Shown in pieces: positions 36,251 through 47,849 of a DNA stretch of 64,000 nucleotides. Each line of letters opens with the position of its first letter. Positions within the stretch are counted from its first letter, which is position 1. Both the position numbers and the translations under genes were made by a program. The notes beneath the pieces are model-generated. The model had not been told where the DNA came from. It made no database searches and was given only the letters and a program-made list of their open reading frames with translations. Origin of the DNA: Sequoia sempervirens (Eukaryota > Streptophyta > Pinopsida > Cupressales > Cupressaceae); contig VDFB02193867.1 in the NCBI GenBank assembly GCA_007258455.2, positions 566,645,742-566,709,741 on the forward strand, given 5' to 3'.

Positions 36251-37240
36251 CCGCCCACACTACATCCAGGTCTAGCCTAACCCTAGCCCCCCATGGCCAC
36301 TTCCATGATAGTCACTAGAACCTCACTTGCTTTGTGAGAATATCTTGCCTCACTCTGAAGTGCCACATCACCTGATCAAGTCTGTGCAACTCCACTACAA
36401 GCGAAACTCTCCCAACAATATAACAACTGATAAAGAAATAACGCCTATGTGCCTCCTTATCATCCCTCTAGCCCCTGAAGCACCACATCATATAGGGACG
36501 CCACACTATCATATCCGCCTACACATCATCCAGCCATCTCCTCCATACATCCACATCTCTCACATCCCAATACTGCAGTATCACTCCTGCCTCTAGCCCC
36601 CATCCCTAAGCCATGACCTCTTTGTCATCCTGCTCTCCTAATCTATGCACAATCAGCCTAGTCACCTTGATGTGCTCCCAAGCCCAAACCTATAGCAGTG
36701 TGACATGGGCCACACATCGTGCCTTCTGATAACATACCCAGTGCATATCCTGATATAGCTATGCCTGCATACAGGTCCCCCACACAAACTTCCCCTCTTA
36801 GTCCTTGATGATATGACAAATCACCTTGATGAACCTGAGATGTAAAAATCAACCACTCTAGTTTGGTACGAGGATCTCACTAATCAACTCTGCTAGGTAC
36901 AAAGACAATGTCAGTACCTAACAAGATAGAAATCTATCCACATCTAGCTAGTCTCAATAAATTGGTAGCTCATCACTGCCAAATACAACATGCACAGACT
37001 CATCCAGTGCCTCGCCTACTGTCCAACACTCGCTAATTGCAAGCCCTGCTATTGGGAACCTTAGAATCTGCCAAACATATTCCAAGTTCACTATTATCTT
37101 CTTAGTTGGTAGATGCAATGTTGATGTCGCCGAGTCCCAACACTCTATTAGGGCTGTCAGCATGGCCCTGTGGGCCTTAATCATCGGGTATGACAACATA
37201 TGAACTAGCCCTGCCTCTATTAGTCTCTAGTGATCCACAC
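36251..37240 (-). pseudogene. Antisense plant mobile domain (PMD) segment of the Tat element
   Basis: The minus-strand ORF 36954-37199 begins MLSYPMIKAHRAMLTALIE and continues through CWDSATSTLHLPTKKI and VWQILRFPIAG. The pattern L-T-A-L-x-E-x-W, T-x-H-L-P and the I/V-L-R-F-P-I-x-G turn is typical of the N-terminal half of the plant mobile domain (MAIN/MAIL type). Further down the same strand, in other frames, I read GKFVWGTCMQAY, VTLL-x-VWAWEHIKVTR and VWRPYM, the expected later PMD motifs. It closely parallels the plus-strand copy at 62378. PMD proteins are nuclear or transposon-borne, with unclear biochemistry. Frameshifts and stops break it. Confidence 0.75.
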
Positions 37241-38195
37241 TCATCATCACAGCCATGCATCTAGTTAGCACCTCAAACCATATCTCCCATGTCCACAAAC
37301 TCTCAACATTCTACATCCATAACAACGACCCTTTGTCAGTTTCTCTTTGCGTCATTTTTCCCCCATATTTTCTTATCTGAATTCTTCCTGCCTCAAAATT
37401 TCCCATCATTTCCCCATCCCACCCTTCACCTCCTTTTTTCCCCCCTTGCCTTTAGCTCTTTTCACTAGGCAGGCCCACCTAAGGTTGCGGGTGAGCCCAC
37501 CTCAAACTCGGGTCGACTCACTTGAAGTCGGGTGGACCTACCGGCACCCGGGCGGACCCACCCAAGCCCGCAGGCTAGCCCGCCTACACCCGGGCAGACC
37601 TGCCCAAGTTGGCCAGGCAGATCTCCCAACTCGAGTGGACCTGCTCGAGCCCTATTAGGGCTGTCAGCATGGCCTTGTGGGCCTTAATCATCGGGTATAA
37701 CAACATATGAACTAGTCCTACCTCTGCTAGTCTCTAGTGATCCACAATCATCATCACTGCCATGCATCTAGTTAGCACATTAAACCTTCTCTCCCGCATC
37801 CGCAAACTCTCAACATTCTGCATCCATAATAATGACCCTTTGTCAGTTTCTCTTCGTGTCATTTTGCCCCATTTTTTCTTATCCTACTTCTTGCCCTAGG
37901 ATTTCCCATCATTTCCCCATCCCACCCTTAACCTCCTTTTTCCCCCTGCCTTTAGCTCTTTTTTCCTGGCCCTTGGGTAGACCCGCTGTGAACCCGAGTG
38001 AGCCCACTCGAGCTCACGGGCAAGCCCGCCTAAGCCTTGGCGGACTCGCCTCGAACCGGGTGGGCTTGCCCGAGCTCGCGGGTGAGCCCGCCTACATTTA
38101 GGCAGACTCGCCTAAGACTACAGGATAGCTCGCCTGTGCCCGAGTGAACCCACCTGGGCCAGCTGAGCGGATCTACCTAGCTCGAGTGGATCCAT
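37145..38195. repeat. Tandem duplication of about 507 bp
   Basis: CTATTAGGGCTGTCAGCATG starts at 37145 and 37652. The copies stay similar through CATCGGGTAT, CCATGCATCTAGTTAGCAC and CATTTCCCCATCCCACCCTT and into the GC-rich array. The second copy has internal expansion of that array, so its right border is approximate. Confidence 0.88.
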
Positions 38196-38612
38196 CTCAC
38201 TTGGGTGGACCCTCCCGAGCCCAGCTCGAGACCCACTCGAGCTCGCAGGTGAGCCCGCCTGTGCTCGGGTGGACCAACCTAAGCTCACGAGCTAGCCTGC
38301 TTGTGCCCAGGCAGACCCGCTCGGGCTAGCTAAGCAGATCTACCCAGCTTGGGCGGATCCACCTCGCTTGGGTGGACCTGCCTGAGTCTAGCTCGAGGGG
38401 ATCTTCCCCACTCGGGCAGAATCGCTTGAGCCCAACTCGAGGGGATCCACCTCACTCAGGCAAACCTGCCCGGGCTCTGCTGGGCAGGGCTCTACCTAGC
38501 GTAGGTGGACCTTCCCAGGCTTGGCTTCTACCCAGCTTGGGTAGACTTGCCTGGGCTTGGTTGGGTGGGCTTTGACATAGCTCGGGTGGACCTGCCCGGG
38601 CCTACCTAGCAC
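37466..38612 (+). repeat. GC-rich minisatellite in the Tat 3' region
   Basis: Irregular units of about 30-40 bp based on (C/T)GGG(T/C)GGACC(T/C)(G/A)CC, such as CTCGGGTGGACCTGCCCGGG, and on GGTGAGCCCGCCT. It is strikingly GC-rich for this window. Some units are shared with the 507-bp duplication. The core resembles the leader minisatellite at 8240-9545. Confidence 0.85.
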
Positions 38613-39437
38613 CCCCCACCCAAAAAAAATACAAGCCCCCCCACTCCCCCCTGGGCATCATTCATTGCCCCCCCTAAAAAAATAAACATTTTTTTGAAAT
38701 AATTCCCTCTAACCCATTTTCCCTCCCGAGCAACCCCATAACACTCATATTTTCATTTTTGAAAAAAATTAGCCAAACTAAACAAAATCACAAGGTGGGG
38801 TTTCAAACTAAGCTAGCATGACATGGCACACTGGATGAAGAATCATCATCTCTCGTCCACCCGATTAATGATGTCAGAATTGTACTCTGGCATCATGTCT
38901 CGTCCCTCTTTCCCTCTCCTCTTCTCCCTTTTCTCCTCACTTGATTGCTGCCCAAATGAAGAGAGGTATTTCCTAGAATTACCTTTTATAGCTTTCCCCC
39001 CCTTTTTCACTTTTTAAAATCAAAAGGAATTTTTCCCTTTTAGTTAACCTTTTTTAACCTCAACTAATTTACTCACCCCTTATCTTCCCGGGGCCTCCAT
39101 TTGCACAATATTAACCCATTTTACTCCATTCAAGCACCAATCTTTTCAATTTTCTATGATCTTTCCTATGACATATACCACTTCATACTTTTGAGAAGTT
39201 TCCCTGGGCCCTTTTTCCTTTGCTGTCCCCCTTCTCGAGGGGGCATACCCTACCATTTTCTCCCAATCTTCCATCACAAACCTTCCCTTGCAAGACTAAG
39301 GTATCCTCTTTATTTCTCCTCCATTCAGGTAGTTCACGCAATCTCTCCCATCCTGGGGCATCTCCTTTCTGGTCTCTTCTTCCGTAGGGTCATCTGTATT
39401 TTATTTTCTTTGAAACCCTATTATCCTAATAGCATTT
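38613..39437 (+). other. Tat 3' spacer before the polypurine tract
   Basis: Starts with poly-C and A runs (38613-38690), then pyrimidine-rich sequence. ORFs here are low-complexity and not supported. Confidence 0.55.
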
Positions 39438-39452
39438 GGAAGAGGGAAAAAA
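39438..39452 (+). other. Polypurine tract of the Tat element
   Basis: GGAAGAGGGAAAAAA lies directly before the TG of the 3' LTR. It is the expected plus-strand DNA primer site. Confidence 0.85.
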
Positions 39453-40684
39453 TGTAGACACCTAAATTTGACCACTTCCATATGGTCAAAGTCATCTCCT
39501 TAATCATCCTTTTGCTCATTTTCTCCATCCCTTTTCCCAGTATTAATTAAATCACTTATTTAATTAATGTCTTCCATAAGGTTTCCAAAGTATTTAATTT
39601 AATAATTACTTTTCCCCCTCTTCCCTTTCTAAATTAAATAAATGTATCACTTTATTTAATTTAGTCATATTATCCTTTTGAATTTTAAATTCCTCACTTT
39701 CTCTCTCATTGTCACATCCTCCAACTTTTGCAAGTTGGTCTCTAATCCCTCTTAACAATCTAACCCTCTTTCTTAGTCTTAATTAATTTATGATTAAAAT
39801 GTGCACACCCCTAATCATCATTAGGGTCCCATCCTCTATAATTTCCCACTTGCCTCTAATCTTCATTAATTATTCTAATCGAGTACTTACACAACCTTAA
39901 TCACTTAGTTAGGTCAACCTAATCCCCATATCATTTATGGAATGTGTCCTAAGTCAACCTTATTAAAATATTTCTCCTTTTGGAGAAGGCATTCCATTCC
40001 CCATGTGAATTTTTAATTCACATTTAATCCCCCAATGCATTCCTTGGAATTTAAAATTCCTTTTCTCATCCCCATGTGGATATTTGAGGATTTTTTAATT
40101 CCCCACATGTCTTCTCACCCACATGGGGACAATGACCTCCTTTATGAGGAGATCTTGTCCCAATTCCAAGGTACTATGTACCACCTCCATGTCATGTACT
40201 CTCCTTCCTCCTCATGTACAAATCATCTTTTTGAAGACACTTCACATGCCACATGTCAAGATGTGAGGGCTTGTGAGTTCTCAACTCACCTTAGCCCTAA
40301 ATCTTGATCTTGGTGGCTCAATCTCAACCATCCATTTCCCTAGAGAATTCCAAATTTTCTATAAATACCTCCTCTTTTCTCTGATTTTAGGGAGATCATT
40401 CATGCTAGCCAAACTCTTGCAAATTTTTTCCTTCAGCCATACTTAGCCATTTTTCATACTTGCATCCACTTTCATCCATTTTCCATCCAAGGAGCATACA
40501 ACACCAAAGATCGAAGGGCCAACAAAAGGATCAATTCGACACAAGGTAAAAGGTTCCATTTTGTTATCTTTATTTTGTCTTAAATCCAACTAGGCTAATC
40601 TTGAGGTGTAGGGTGTCTTTTGTTGTTATTTTGTACTCTCTTGTTTGATATTGATTTTCTAACACTAAAATTCACCCTATCACA
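39453..40684 (+). repeat. 3' LTR of the Tat element
   Basis: 1232 bp, TGTAGACACC to CCTATCACA, aligned with 6995-8164 over nearly its whole length. It keeps about 100 bp (about 40500-40630) that the 5' LTR lacks. The match to the other LTR begins at the TG after the polypurine tract and stops at the target duplication GGAGG. Confidence 0.92.
40360..40367 (+). promoter_or_regulatory. TATA box of the Tat LTR
   Basis: TATAAATA followed by a CT-rich stretch. The same place in the 5' LTR reads TATAATTG, so the promoter copy that would drive the element looks weakened. Confidence 0.55.
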
Positions 40685-41135
40685 GGAGGGTTTTAAAATT
40701 GTTGTTCTTCACAATCTGTAAGTCGTTTTACATGGGTGTTTTACATAAATGATTTATTGATTATTTATGTTAAAAATGTTGTTCTCTGAAATCTGTAAGT
40801 CATTTTACATGGGTGTTGTAGTGTGGGAAAGTAAAGTTTGAAATGTGCAAGAAAATATATTGATTAAGTTACATTGTCAAAAGGTTCATTGTGGTGCTAG
40901 TTTGATAGTAGACTATTCTAAAAATCGTTGGCTTCAGTTTGGTGGTTCATTTGATAGGAGACTATTGTAAAATCGACAGCTTTGGCTCCATTTTATAGGA
41001 GATTGGAGGGTTTTAAAACTATTGTTCTGTGCAATTTCTAAGTCATTTTACATGGGTGTTTTTCATAAATGATTTATTTATTATTTATGTTATAACTGTT
41101 GTTGTCCAAAATATGTAAGTTGTTTACATGGGTGT
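40685..41135. repeat. Host tandem repeat, right part and intact sister unit
   Basis: GGAGGGTTTTAAAA occurs at 40685 and 41005, 320 bp apart. Both are followed by a GTTGTTCT-like word and GT(C/T)(A/G)TTTTACATGGGTGTT. The first unit is cut by the Tat insertion. The second, 40813-41133, is continuous and acts as the empty site. Confidence 0.8.
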
Positions 41136-41472
41136 TTGGCGTTATGGTTTTGTATGAATCAAGAAATTGCACTTAAATCTTGTTTCTTTGGTCAGAAAAT
41201 ATGGTTAGGTTTAGTAATTTTATCGTCCTCCATTTTTGTTTTAGTTATCTCTATGCATCTTTGCTGTTATAGCCATTAACATAGGACCAATTGCATATTA
41301 ACATAGGAGTGATTGCATATATATGGCCTTATACCTATTTCCATAGGAGTAATTGTAGTTAAATATTATTTCTTTGGTAAAAAATATGGTTAGGGTTAGT
41401 AATTTTATCACCCTCCATTTATTGTTTTAATATCTCTATGCATCTTTGTTGTTATACCCATTAACATAGGAC
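41136..41472. repeat. Direct duplication with a period of about 185 bp
   Basis: TTTCTTTGGT...AAAATATGGTTAG, TAGTAATTTTATC, CTCTATGCATCTTTG and CATTAACATAGGAC each occur twice, at about 41183-41289 and 41369-41473. No gene is present. Confidence 0.8.
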
Positions 41473-42245
41473 AAAAAGTGGGGTTTGACCAAGGTAGACC
41501 CCTATTCACTAGCCCTAAACCATTTTCCCCTATTGCATGTTTGGTTGTAGCATTTTGTGTGCAAACTTGACAAGATTTTTGGTGTTGTAGATTGGTTTAC
41601 AAGTCAACTCAAGTCTTTTTCAAGCTTGGAGAAGGTTTTCTATCCGTTTCTTACATAATTGATTTCAACAACCCAATAAGCAGTGATTTCTAGATCTGGT
41701 GTTATAGAGTTGTCTCCTAATTTTTTAGAAATTTTGGTGAGGATTGATTCACCACCTGTGGTGAATGAGTTCCACCTTAGGATTGAAAATCTAATCTTTT
41801 TTAGGTTCTAGATCCTGATAGACAAAAACTTGTTCCTAACAGTTTTTCACTAGGAGGAGGATTGATTCACCACCCTGGGCGATTGAGTCCCACTGTGAAA
41901 AGATAGCGATTTCAGTCAGCATCCACAACATTCTAGATTCATCATACTTCACCTAGGCACAATATGATTTAAACCATTTCTTTGTATTCTACATATTTTC
42001 TTCATTTACTTCATGGTTTGCATGTCATAATGTGTTTTGAAACATAGCTTTAATTTCACTTTCACATTCATATTCATTCATTTAAGTCACTTAATTGCAT
42101 TTAGCTAACTTCATTTACATTAGAAAACATTGCACATAACATAATTTGAATGAACCATTAGCATTTTGCTCCTATCTCTCCCCTTTTAGGTGAAAAACCC
42201 TAGAAGAGTAAGAGTAGCCCATAGGAGCCAAAAATCAATAGTTCA
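41473..42245 (+). repeat. Truncated 5' LTR of the plus gag-only element
   Basis: Aligns with roughly 48665-49459, from GGGTTTGACCAAGG to the GTTCA end. The first 800 bp of the LTR, including the TATA box, is missing, so this copy would have no 5' promoter. Confidence 0.85.
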
Positions 42246-42706
42246 TTTTGATGAACCTAACTTTTGAGAACTTTTCATTTCTTAATTTCATTCACCTATT
42301 GCATCCTAGTTTACATTTCAATTAACATTCAATTAGTACATTTTTTTGTTTTTACATTCTAGGACTTTTTATCTTGCATTAGTTAAAACTTCATTTAGAT
42401 TTCATTTTTGCATTGCATCTCATTGAAAATAGTAAAAATCTACATTCTGCATCTTTGATTGCATTATGAAGAACATTAAAATCATCTTAATTTTTTTGAA
42501 AAATACACAAAAACATCATAGTGGGACTCATTTGCCACCCAGGGTGAATCAGTCCCTTTACACTTGTTAAACAACGTTTTTAGCATTTTTTTGGCATTTG
42601 TGTGCATTTCTATTTTTTGTAGTTAAATCTCTATTACAGTTAGCAAAAATTTTGTTATTTTCATTTCAAACTCTTAGATTAGTTTGCATTTATATTCACC
42701 CCTCCT
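42246..42706 (+). other. Leader of the plus gag-only element
   Basis: Starts TTTTGATGAACC directly after the LTR. The minus copy has TTTTGGTGAACC, whose TGGTGAACC may be the primer site, three bases from the LTR. It carries one of the GGACTCATT palindromes at 42521-42556. Confidence 0.5.
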
Positions 42707-43138
42707 TTGCATGGTACTTGTATGAGTGTTTGGTGCCCTATTGATAATACATTAGTGAGAAGAAGTTCTAGACTCATGGCCTTCTACGATAGCACTTTCA
42801 TTGTGGACCTTGGGATCTCACGAGCTCCTACTCTTAGTATGGACAATGGTGCATTAGGCATTGGCAATACCACTTCTATGCCTTCACCTTTCCATCCAAT
42901 GAATGTTGACAACCAAAACAACTCCCTCCTGCAAGACAAGTTCATTAATATTCATGAGGATTTTGCACACTTACAACAAGATTTGTCACTAGAAAACATT
43001 TCCACCATTGCCATACCTGCCATTGAAAACCTTCATTGTTTAATTGAAAGTGATAATGGCTTGCAAGGAATGAAGAATAATGCCAAGATTTACAATAACA
43101 TGCTTCTTCTAATATCCAATCTGCAAACATTCTTGTAA
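42707..43138 (+). pseudogene. gag: Gag-only element, Gag N-terminal region
   Basis: A 143-codon open stretch, with ALGIGNTTSMPSPFHPMNV and DKFINIHEDFAHLQQDLSL as landmarks. The same protein is encoded by the minus copy at 56548-56294 with only scattered changes, which supports it as genuine coding sequence. Frame differs from the next part, so a frameshift or stop separates them. No domain is recognisable here, and the function is presumably structural. Confidence 0.7.
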
Positions 43139-43218
43139 GCCAAGGAGGACCTTAAGTTCCTCCCCCTTCAACCATAGCTTCCATATCAACTTATACCAAT
43201 CCCCATCTTCACACAACT

Positions 43219-44524
43219 ATGCATCAGGTTAATTATGTGGCTACCTCTTTCCCAATTTCCACTAGCATTCCTACTTCTCTTGTGGCATCACAAGTCCCTT
43301 CCACCACCTTCATGCTCCATAGTATTCCTTTCACTTCCTCTCATATCACCTACACTTCACCACCATTTTCCCTTCCACCTCAACCCACATACCCCGATCC
43401 CCTTCTTACACAACTCCTTACCACTGTTTCATCCATGCAACATCAACTTTACACTGTTAGCCAAGGTAAATCTACTCCACCTACATATCATGTCTGTAGT
43501 AGAGCCCTTTATCATTAGAAATGTTATGTACCTCGATTCTACAAGGGATAGAAATGCCTTGGTTTCATAAATATGGAGGAAAAGGAGACCCTATCAACCA
43601 TGTTAATTCTTATACAAATTTTTGTAGTGACTTTGTCCTTGATGATAAATTGTTAGCCAAACTATTTCCAAGGACCTTGAAAGACACTTAGAGTGGTTTT
43701 CCAACTTTCCTAATCATTTCATCCATTCTTTCAATGAATTGGTGGATGCTTTCATAAGTCACTTTCAAGTTCACATGACACCTAAGAAGACAATGGCTGG
43801 CCTCATGTGATGTAAACAAAACATAGATGAAAAAGTAATGGATTTTATCTCACGATACCAATCTGTGTATGCTCAAATTGATGTCAAGATTCTTGATACA
43901 CTTTTGCAAAAGATGTTTATCAAAAACTTGTACACACACCTTCAGGATAAATTAACAATGATGAAATTCCCTTCATTTATGCATTTATACACAACATTGT
44001 GTGAATACCATAACTCAGTTTCAAGTCATGATTCAAAATCCACTTCTAGACAAGCTCAAAAACCTAAACACAACAATCAAAACCAAAATAACACACAAAA
44101 CTTCCACAAACCAAATAGAGGCTTTTTACAGTTTAATCCACCTCCTCAACCTCAATCCCAGCCAACTCAACCCATTCCAAATCAAGTGGCAACTATTAAA
44201 GCAGTGGTTCCTTATACCTATGGGGACTTGAAGAGACAGTTTACTCCCCTACCTAATACCCTTCATAACACAATGAACCACTTAATTCAACAACACATGC
44301 TCACTTTTCCACCCGTTAGACCACTTGATCCAAACCAGGCATTACCACCCACCTTCAAACCTAATGCTTATTGTCATTTTCATCATCAAAATGGACATGA
44401 CATTGAACACTACAAGTGTCTAAAACATTTAGTTCAAGACCTCATTGATTTATGCCATTTGTCCATTATGGGTGTTAATGATCAAGGCAATAAGTCCATT
44501 GCACCCACTAACCAAAATTTGTGA
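43219..44524 (+). pseudogene. gag: Gag-only element, Gag capsid and zinc knuckle
   Basis: A Ser/Thr/Pro-rich segment (43219-43500) leads into the capsid. Frameshifts break 43500-43837, but the minus copy shows the intact order KYGGKGDPVNHVNSY, SLEWFSNFPNHSIHSF and FISHFQVH. From 43838 the frame is open: FISRYQSVYAQIDVK, FIKNLYTHLQDKLTM, then an Asn/Gln-rich linker, then YCHFHHQNGHDIEHYKC. That last motif is the C-x2-H-x4-H pattern of Tat Gag (the minus copy keeps the final C-x2 spacing). Gag would package RNA in the cytoplasm. It is broken but its Gag identity is clear. Confidence 0.82.
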
Positions 44525-44656
44525 ATTTTCCCTAATCCTGTGCCTAAACATACTACCTCATTTGTCGAGGCTAGTGAACCTTCAAATAATGATGTAATGA
44601 CTGTTGATACAAAAAAATAACATGATACACCTCCCCTTGTTACTACAAAAAGTCCT

Positions 44657-45260
44657 ATGGATGAAATAGTGGCTATGATAGACGTTATCCCTCATAAGGG
44701 CCAAACCACTAAATCTCTTGATAGCACTTTTTCTGCTAAGGATATACTACAAAAGATTCCTAATGGTCCTCTCTACATAGTTGGAAAAATCTATGATAAG
44801 CCCACTAATGGGGTATTAATATATCTCGCTTGCAGCGAGAATGTGATCACAAAGGAGTTTCTAGTATTACATGATCTCTATCAAGATGAATATAATAAAC
44901 CAACTACATGGATTAAGACACATACTAGTTTTGCATGCCCTACGATTAGATTGATCACGCTACCCTTACAGATAGGACCTAAAAATTTGGAGGTAGCATT
45001 TTCAATTATTCGACAATTTGATCAATTTCATTTACGGCTAGGCTAGCCTTGGCTTTGCTCAATGAAAGCGGTCCCATTAGTTGTTCAAAAGTGTTTGAAG
45101 TTTCCACATGACAATGAGATAGTCACCATACACCATAGTGGCTTTAATCCTTTATCTTCCAAAGGTAATTTTTCATTAGAATCCTTTTGGCCTAAACCCA
45201 CGGAACCCATCACCCCTTGAAAGGACTTCTTTTTCATTGCTTATCAAAAGTTTAAAGCCA
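44657..45260 (+). pseudogene. Gag-only element, protease-like segment with non-canonical active site
   Basis: Same frame as the preceding Gag. KIYDKPTNGVLIYLACSEN then VITKEFLVLHDLYQDEYNKP lies where a retropepsin would have L-x-D-T/S-G-A. Here it reads LIYLACSEN, and in the minus copy LIDPACGKN. PW and VQKCLKFPHDNEIVTIHHSG follow in the next part, matching the region after the protease in plant Ty3 elements (LG-x-PW ... K-x-L-K-F). So the fold may be kept while the glycine of the active triad is absent in both copies. It is probably inactive or adapted. Stops occur near 45044 and 45220. Confidence 0.6.
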
Positions 45261-45274
45261 AAAAGATAGTCAAA

Positions 45275-46066
45275 TTGTCTCTTCGTAACACATCCCCATC
45301 CACTTCCACACTTCCTATCATAGACAAAACCATGCTTCAACCTGAATCTGGCATTAAGAAAACCACACAACCTCCTGAACAACCACCCTTAGATACTTCC
45401 CTGCCATCATTCAAACAACCAAGAGAAAATGAAACCAATCTTGTCATGCCTCCTCGCCTTGAACAAGTGAATAAAGTGAAAGAGAAAGTGGTTGACCTAT
45501 CTTCCTCACTTTCTTCTATCCTTCCCTCTTTGAAAGTAGAAGAACCTATGATGACTCAATCCACTCTTACACCTCAACAACTCCAAAACTAAATAAAACA
45601 AAACCACGGTGCTAGGGAATGAAGGCGTTGTCATCCTCTCCTTGCTCATCATTCTTGCATGGAAGAAGATAAAGAAAATCAACCTCCACCATTGAAAAAA
45701 GTGAGATGACCATCCTCCTTCTCCTAAACTACTATAGGATAGTCCAATGCAACAATCACAACAAAACGAACCAGATCAACAACCACAACTTTTGATACAT
45801 CCATCCTTAGAAATCACCCTTTGTCCTCCCATTGTCATTAATCTTGATGATGATGATGAGATGATAGAAAAAGTAGATGAAGAAGTGCATAATGAATTAA
45901 ATTCTCTATTTTCATCTACACCGAGCTTACATAATAAATCCTCTCCACCAATGAAGAACTTGGTACAACTCCTAGTTCGACACTTGCAATTATTCCTGTG
46001 GATAGTCAACTGCCCTTGTATTACTTTGAACATGATTGGGAGGTAGATGACCTATTAGATGGTTGA
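45275..46066 (+). pseudogene. Gag-only element, C-terminal linker of the polyprotein
   Basis: Low-complexity, Pro/Ser/Thr/Glu-rich protein in the same frame to 45592, then in another frame: QQPQLLIHPSLEITLCPPIV followed by INLDDDDEM. YYFEHDWEVDDLL ends in TGA at 46064-46066. The minus copy encodes the same IHPSLEITLCPP and acidic segments (53812-53459). No enzyme domain is present where RT would be expected, and the ORF simply stops. This is the evidence that the family lacks Pol. Confidence 0.65.
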
Positions 46067-47849
46067 CTTGCATTCACCTAACTAGCCTTTTCTCTTTTTC
46101 TCTTTTTCTTTTTCTTTTCATTTTCCTTTCCATGTGTGTACCGTGTTCCCCCATATCATGTGTTTGATGTTTCCTCTCTTTGTACACTTCTATTTGTTCT
46201 TCTATTCTTCTATTCATTGTGCATTGTCTTTTTCACTTGTTTGTTTTGTGTTTTCCTTTTGGGGATGACACAAGGCATTAAGACCGAAATGTATCCTTCA
46301 TGTTTACCCAAAAGATTTTCCTTTTCTTTAACCTTTTTGTTTTCTTTTATTTCACTTGTGTTTTCCTTTTGGGGATGACACAAAGTGTAGAGATGCTCTA
46401 TGTCTCTTCCATGTTGACCCACAAGGTTCTTGAATTTTTCTTTTTTTTTTTGTGGTTTCCTTTTGGGAATGACACAAAGCATTGAGACTAAAATGTCTCC
46501 TTCATGTTGACCCAAAATATTTTCCTTTCCTTTTGCCTTTTTTTTTTCTCTCGTTTCACTTGTGTTTTCCTTTTTGGGACGATGCGAGGCATCAAGACCA
46601 CAATGTCTCTTCCATGTTGGCCCAAAACAAACATTATTTTTTTGTTTTTTTTCACTCTCTTTGTGTCATTCTTCCAATTCTATGTGCTTTGGGCAATGAT
46701 GACAATGTTGAGCTCTTTCATACACACATTGCAGCAATGAACATACTGACCCCAAATCCATAGATCCCTTGTGTTTGGTGTTCTCTTTTCTGGGGGGAAA
46801 CTCCCTTTGTTTTTCATTTTTCCTTGACATGGTGCAACCTAAATTCGAAACATATGACTTGGCATAGGTTTTTCTAGGTTGGCTCTCATGTCTTGTTTTC
46901 TTTTTGCACTTTCTTTTCTTCTCCTCTTTAAATTAATTTCTCATAGAATGATGTGTAGCAATTCCTTTAAAGTGGGGGGCATACATTACCATAATTCGTT
47001 TGCATGACTTGGTTCCTAATATAGCCTTGTCATTTATATGATGTGTTCATCACTTTGTGGATGACATTGGGTGTGATGTCCTTCATAATTGTGATTTATT
47101 TTGAAACATATTACATTCCTCTTGGTGGCTTGATGCGACACACTACATCCCATAATTTTTGAATATACTATTCTTTGATTGGTCCTCTCTTGGAGACATT
47201 AGACACAATGTTCACTAAGTGAATGACCTTGCATGAATTGACCAAGAATCCTTTGAACATCCTTTACATTTTTCATTTTTTCCACTTTTCACAACGCAAC
47301 TTACATGAGTGTGGTACCTTTTCCTTTTTTTCATGGAATTTTCCTTGTGCCCCTTTGTTAAAGTTATCAACATGTGTAACTTTAATATGGTTGGGCAGGA
47401 AGCCCACCTTATGGCATGACTTTTCCCCATAGCCACCTTTGTGCTTGTGATTGCATACAAACTAGCATATGTATCTTACCTTTTGGGCTTTCTCACCCTG
47501 TAGACAAGTAGTTCTATGGCCCCAGAGTGAGTACATTTGGGACTCCTCACCCCATGGACAACTAGAAGATCTGTGGCCCCAGAGTGAGTACACATTCTCT
47601 TTTTCAAACAATCAACCTAGATCTAATCCACCACTAGTTGGATTGATGATCGAAGCTTCATCCAATTCATCTCAACACTTGTGTGTTCCTTTGTTCTTGT
47701 GTCTAGTTTTCCATGGGATCTTCATCCTAGGGGCTTAATCATCCCTCTTGATCGTTGTATTCCATCTTGCTAACATAAGTGCATTCGAACCCTCCCCTCG
47801 ATGTTCATGGCTACTTTAGTGTGAGTTTTAAAAAAGTTCATCCTCTCAC
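46067..47849 (+). other. Non-coding 3' region of the plus gag-only element
   Basis: Contains the tandem repeats at 46240-46640 and no supported gene. It ends in the polypurine tract. Short ORFs are repeat translations. Confidence 0.6.
46240..46640 (+). repeat. Tandem repeats of about 100-115 bp, four units
   Basis: Each unit has TTTTCCTTTTGGGGATGACA, then GAGA or AAGACC, then TGTCTC(C/T)(T/C)TCATGTTGACCCA. Starts are near 46247, 46362, 46454 and 46564. The same array appears inverted in the minus copy at 52825-53190. Confidence 0.88.

Larger units (their letters stand above)
6995..40684 (+). mobile_element. Tat-lineage Ty3/gypsy LTR retrotransposon, degenerate, with nested insertion
   Basis: Two direct LTRs begin TGTAGACACC and end CCTATCACA, flanked by a 5-bp target duplication GGAGG (6990-6994 and 40685-40689). 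The order gag, protease, RT, RNase H, a second archaeal-type RNase H and integrase, followed by a long 3' region, is diagnostic of the Tat lineage, which acquired the extra RNase H. A 14-kb DNA transposon (20131-34154) sits in the 3' region. Without it the element would be about 19.7 kb, which is plausible for Tat elements. All genes carry stops and frameshifts, so it is not autonomous. In the stretches I compared by eye the two LTRs differ about once every 15-20 bp and also by indels, so the insertion is not recent. Confidence 0.9.
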
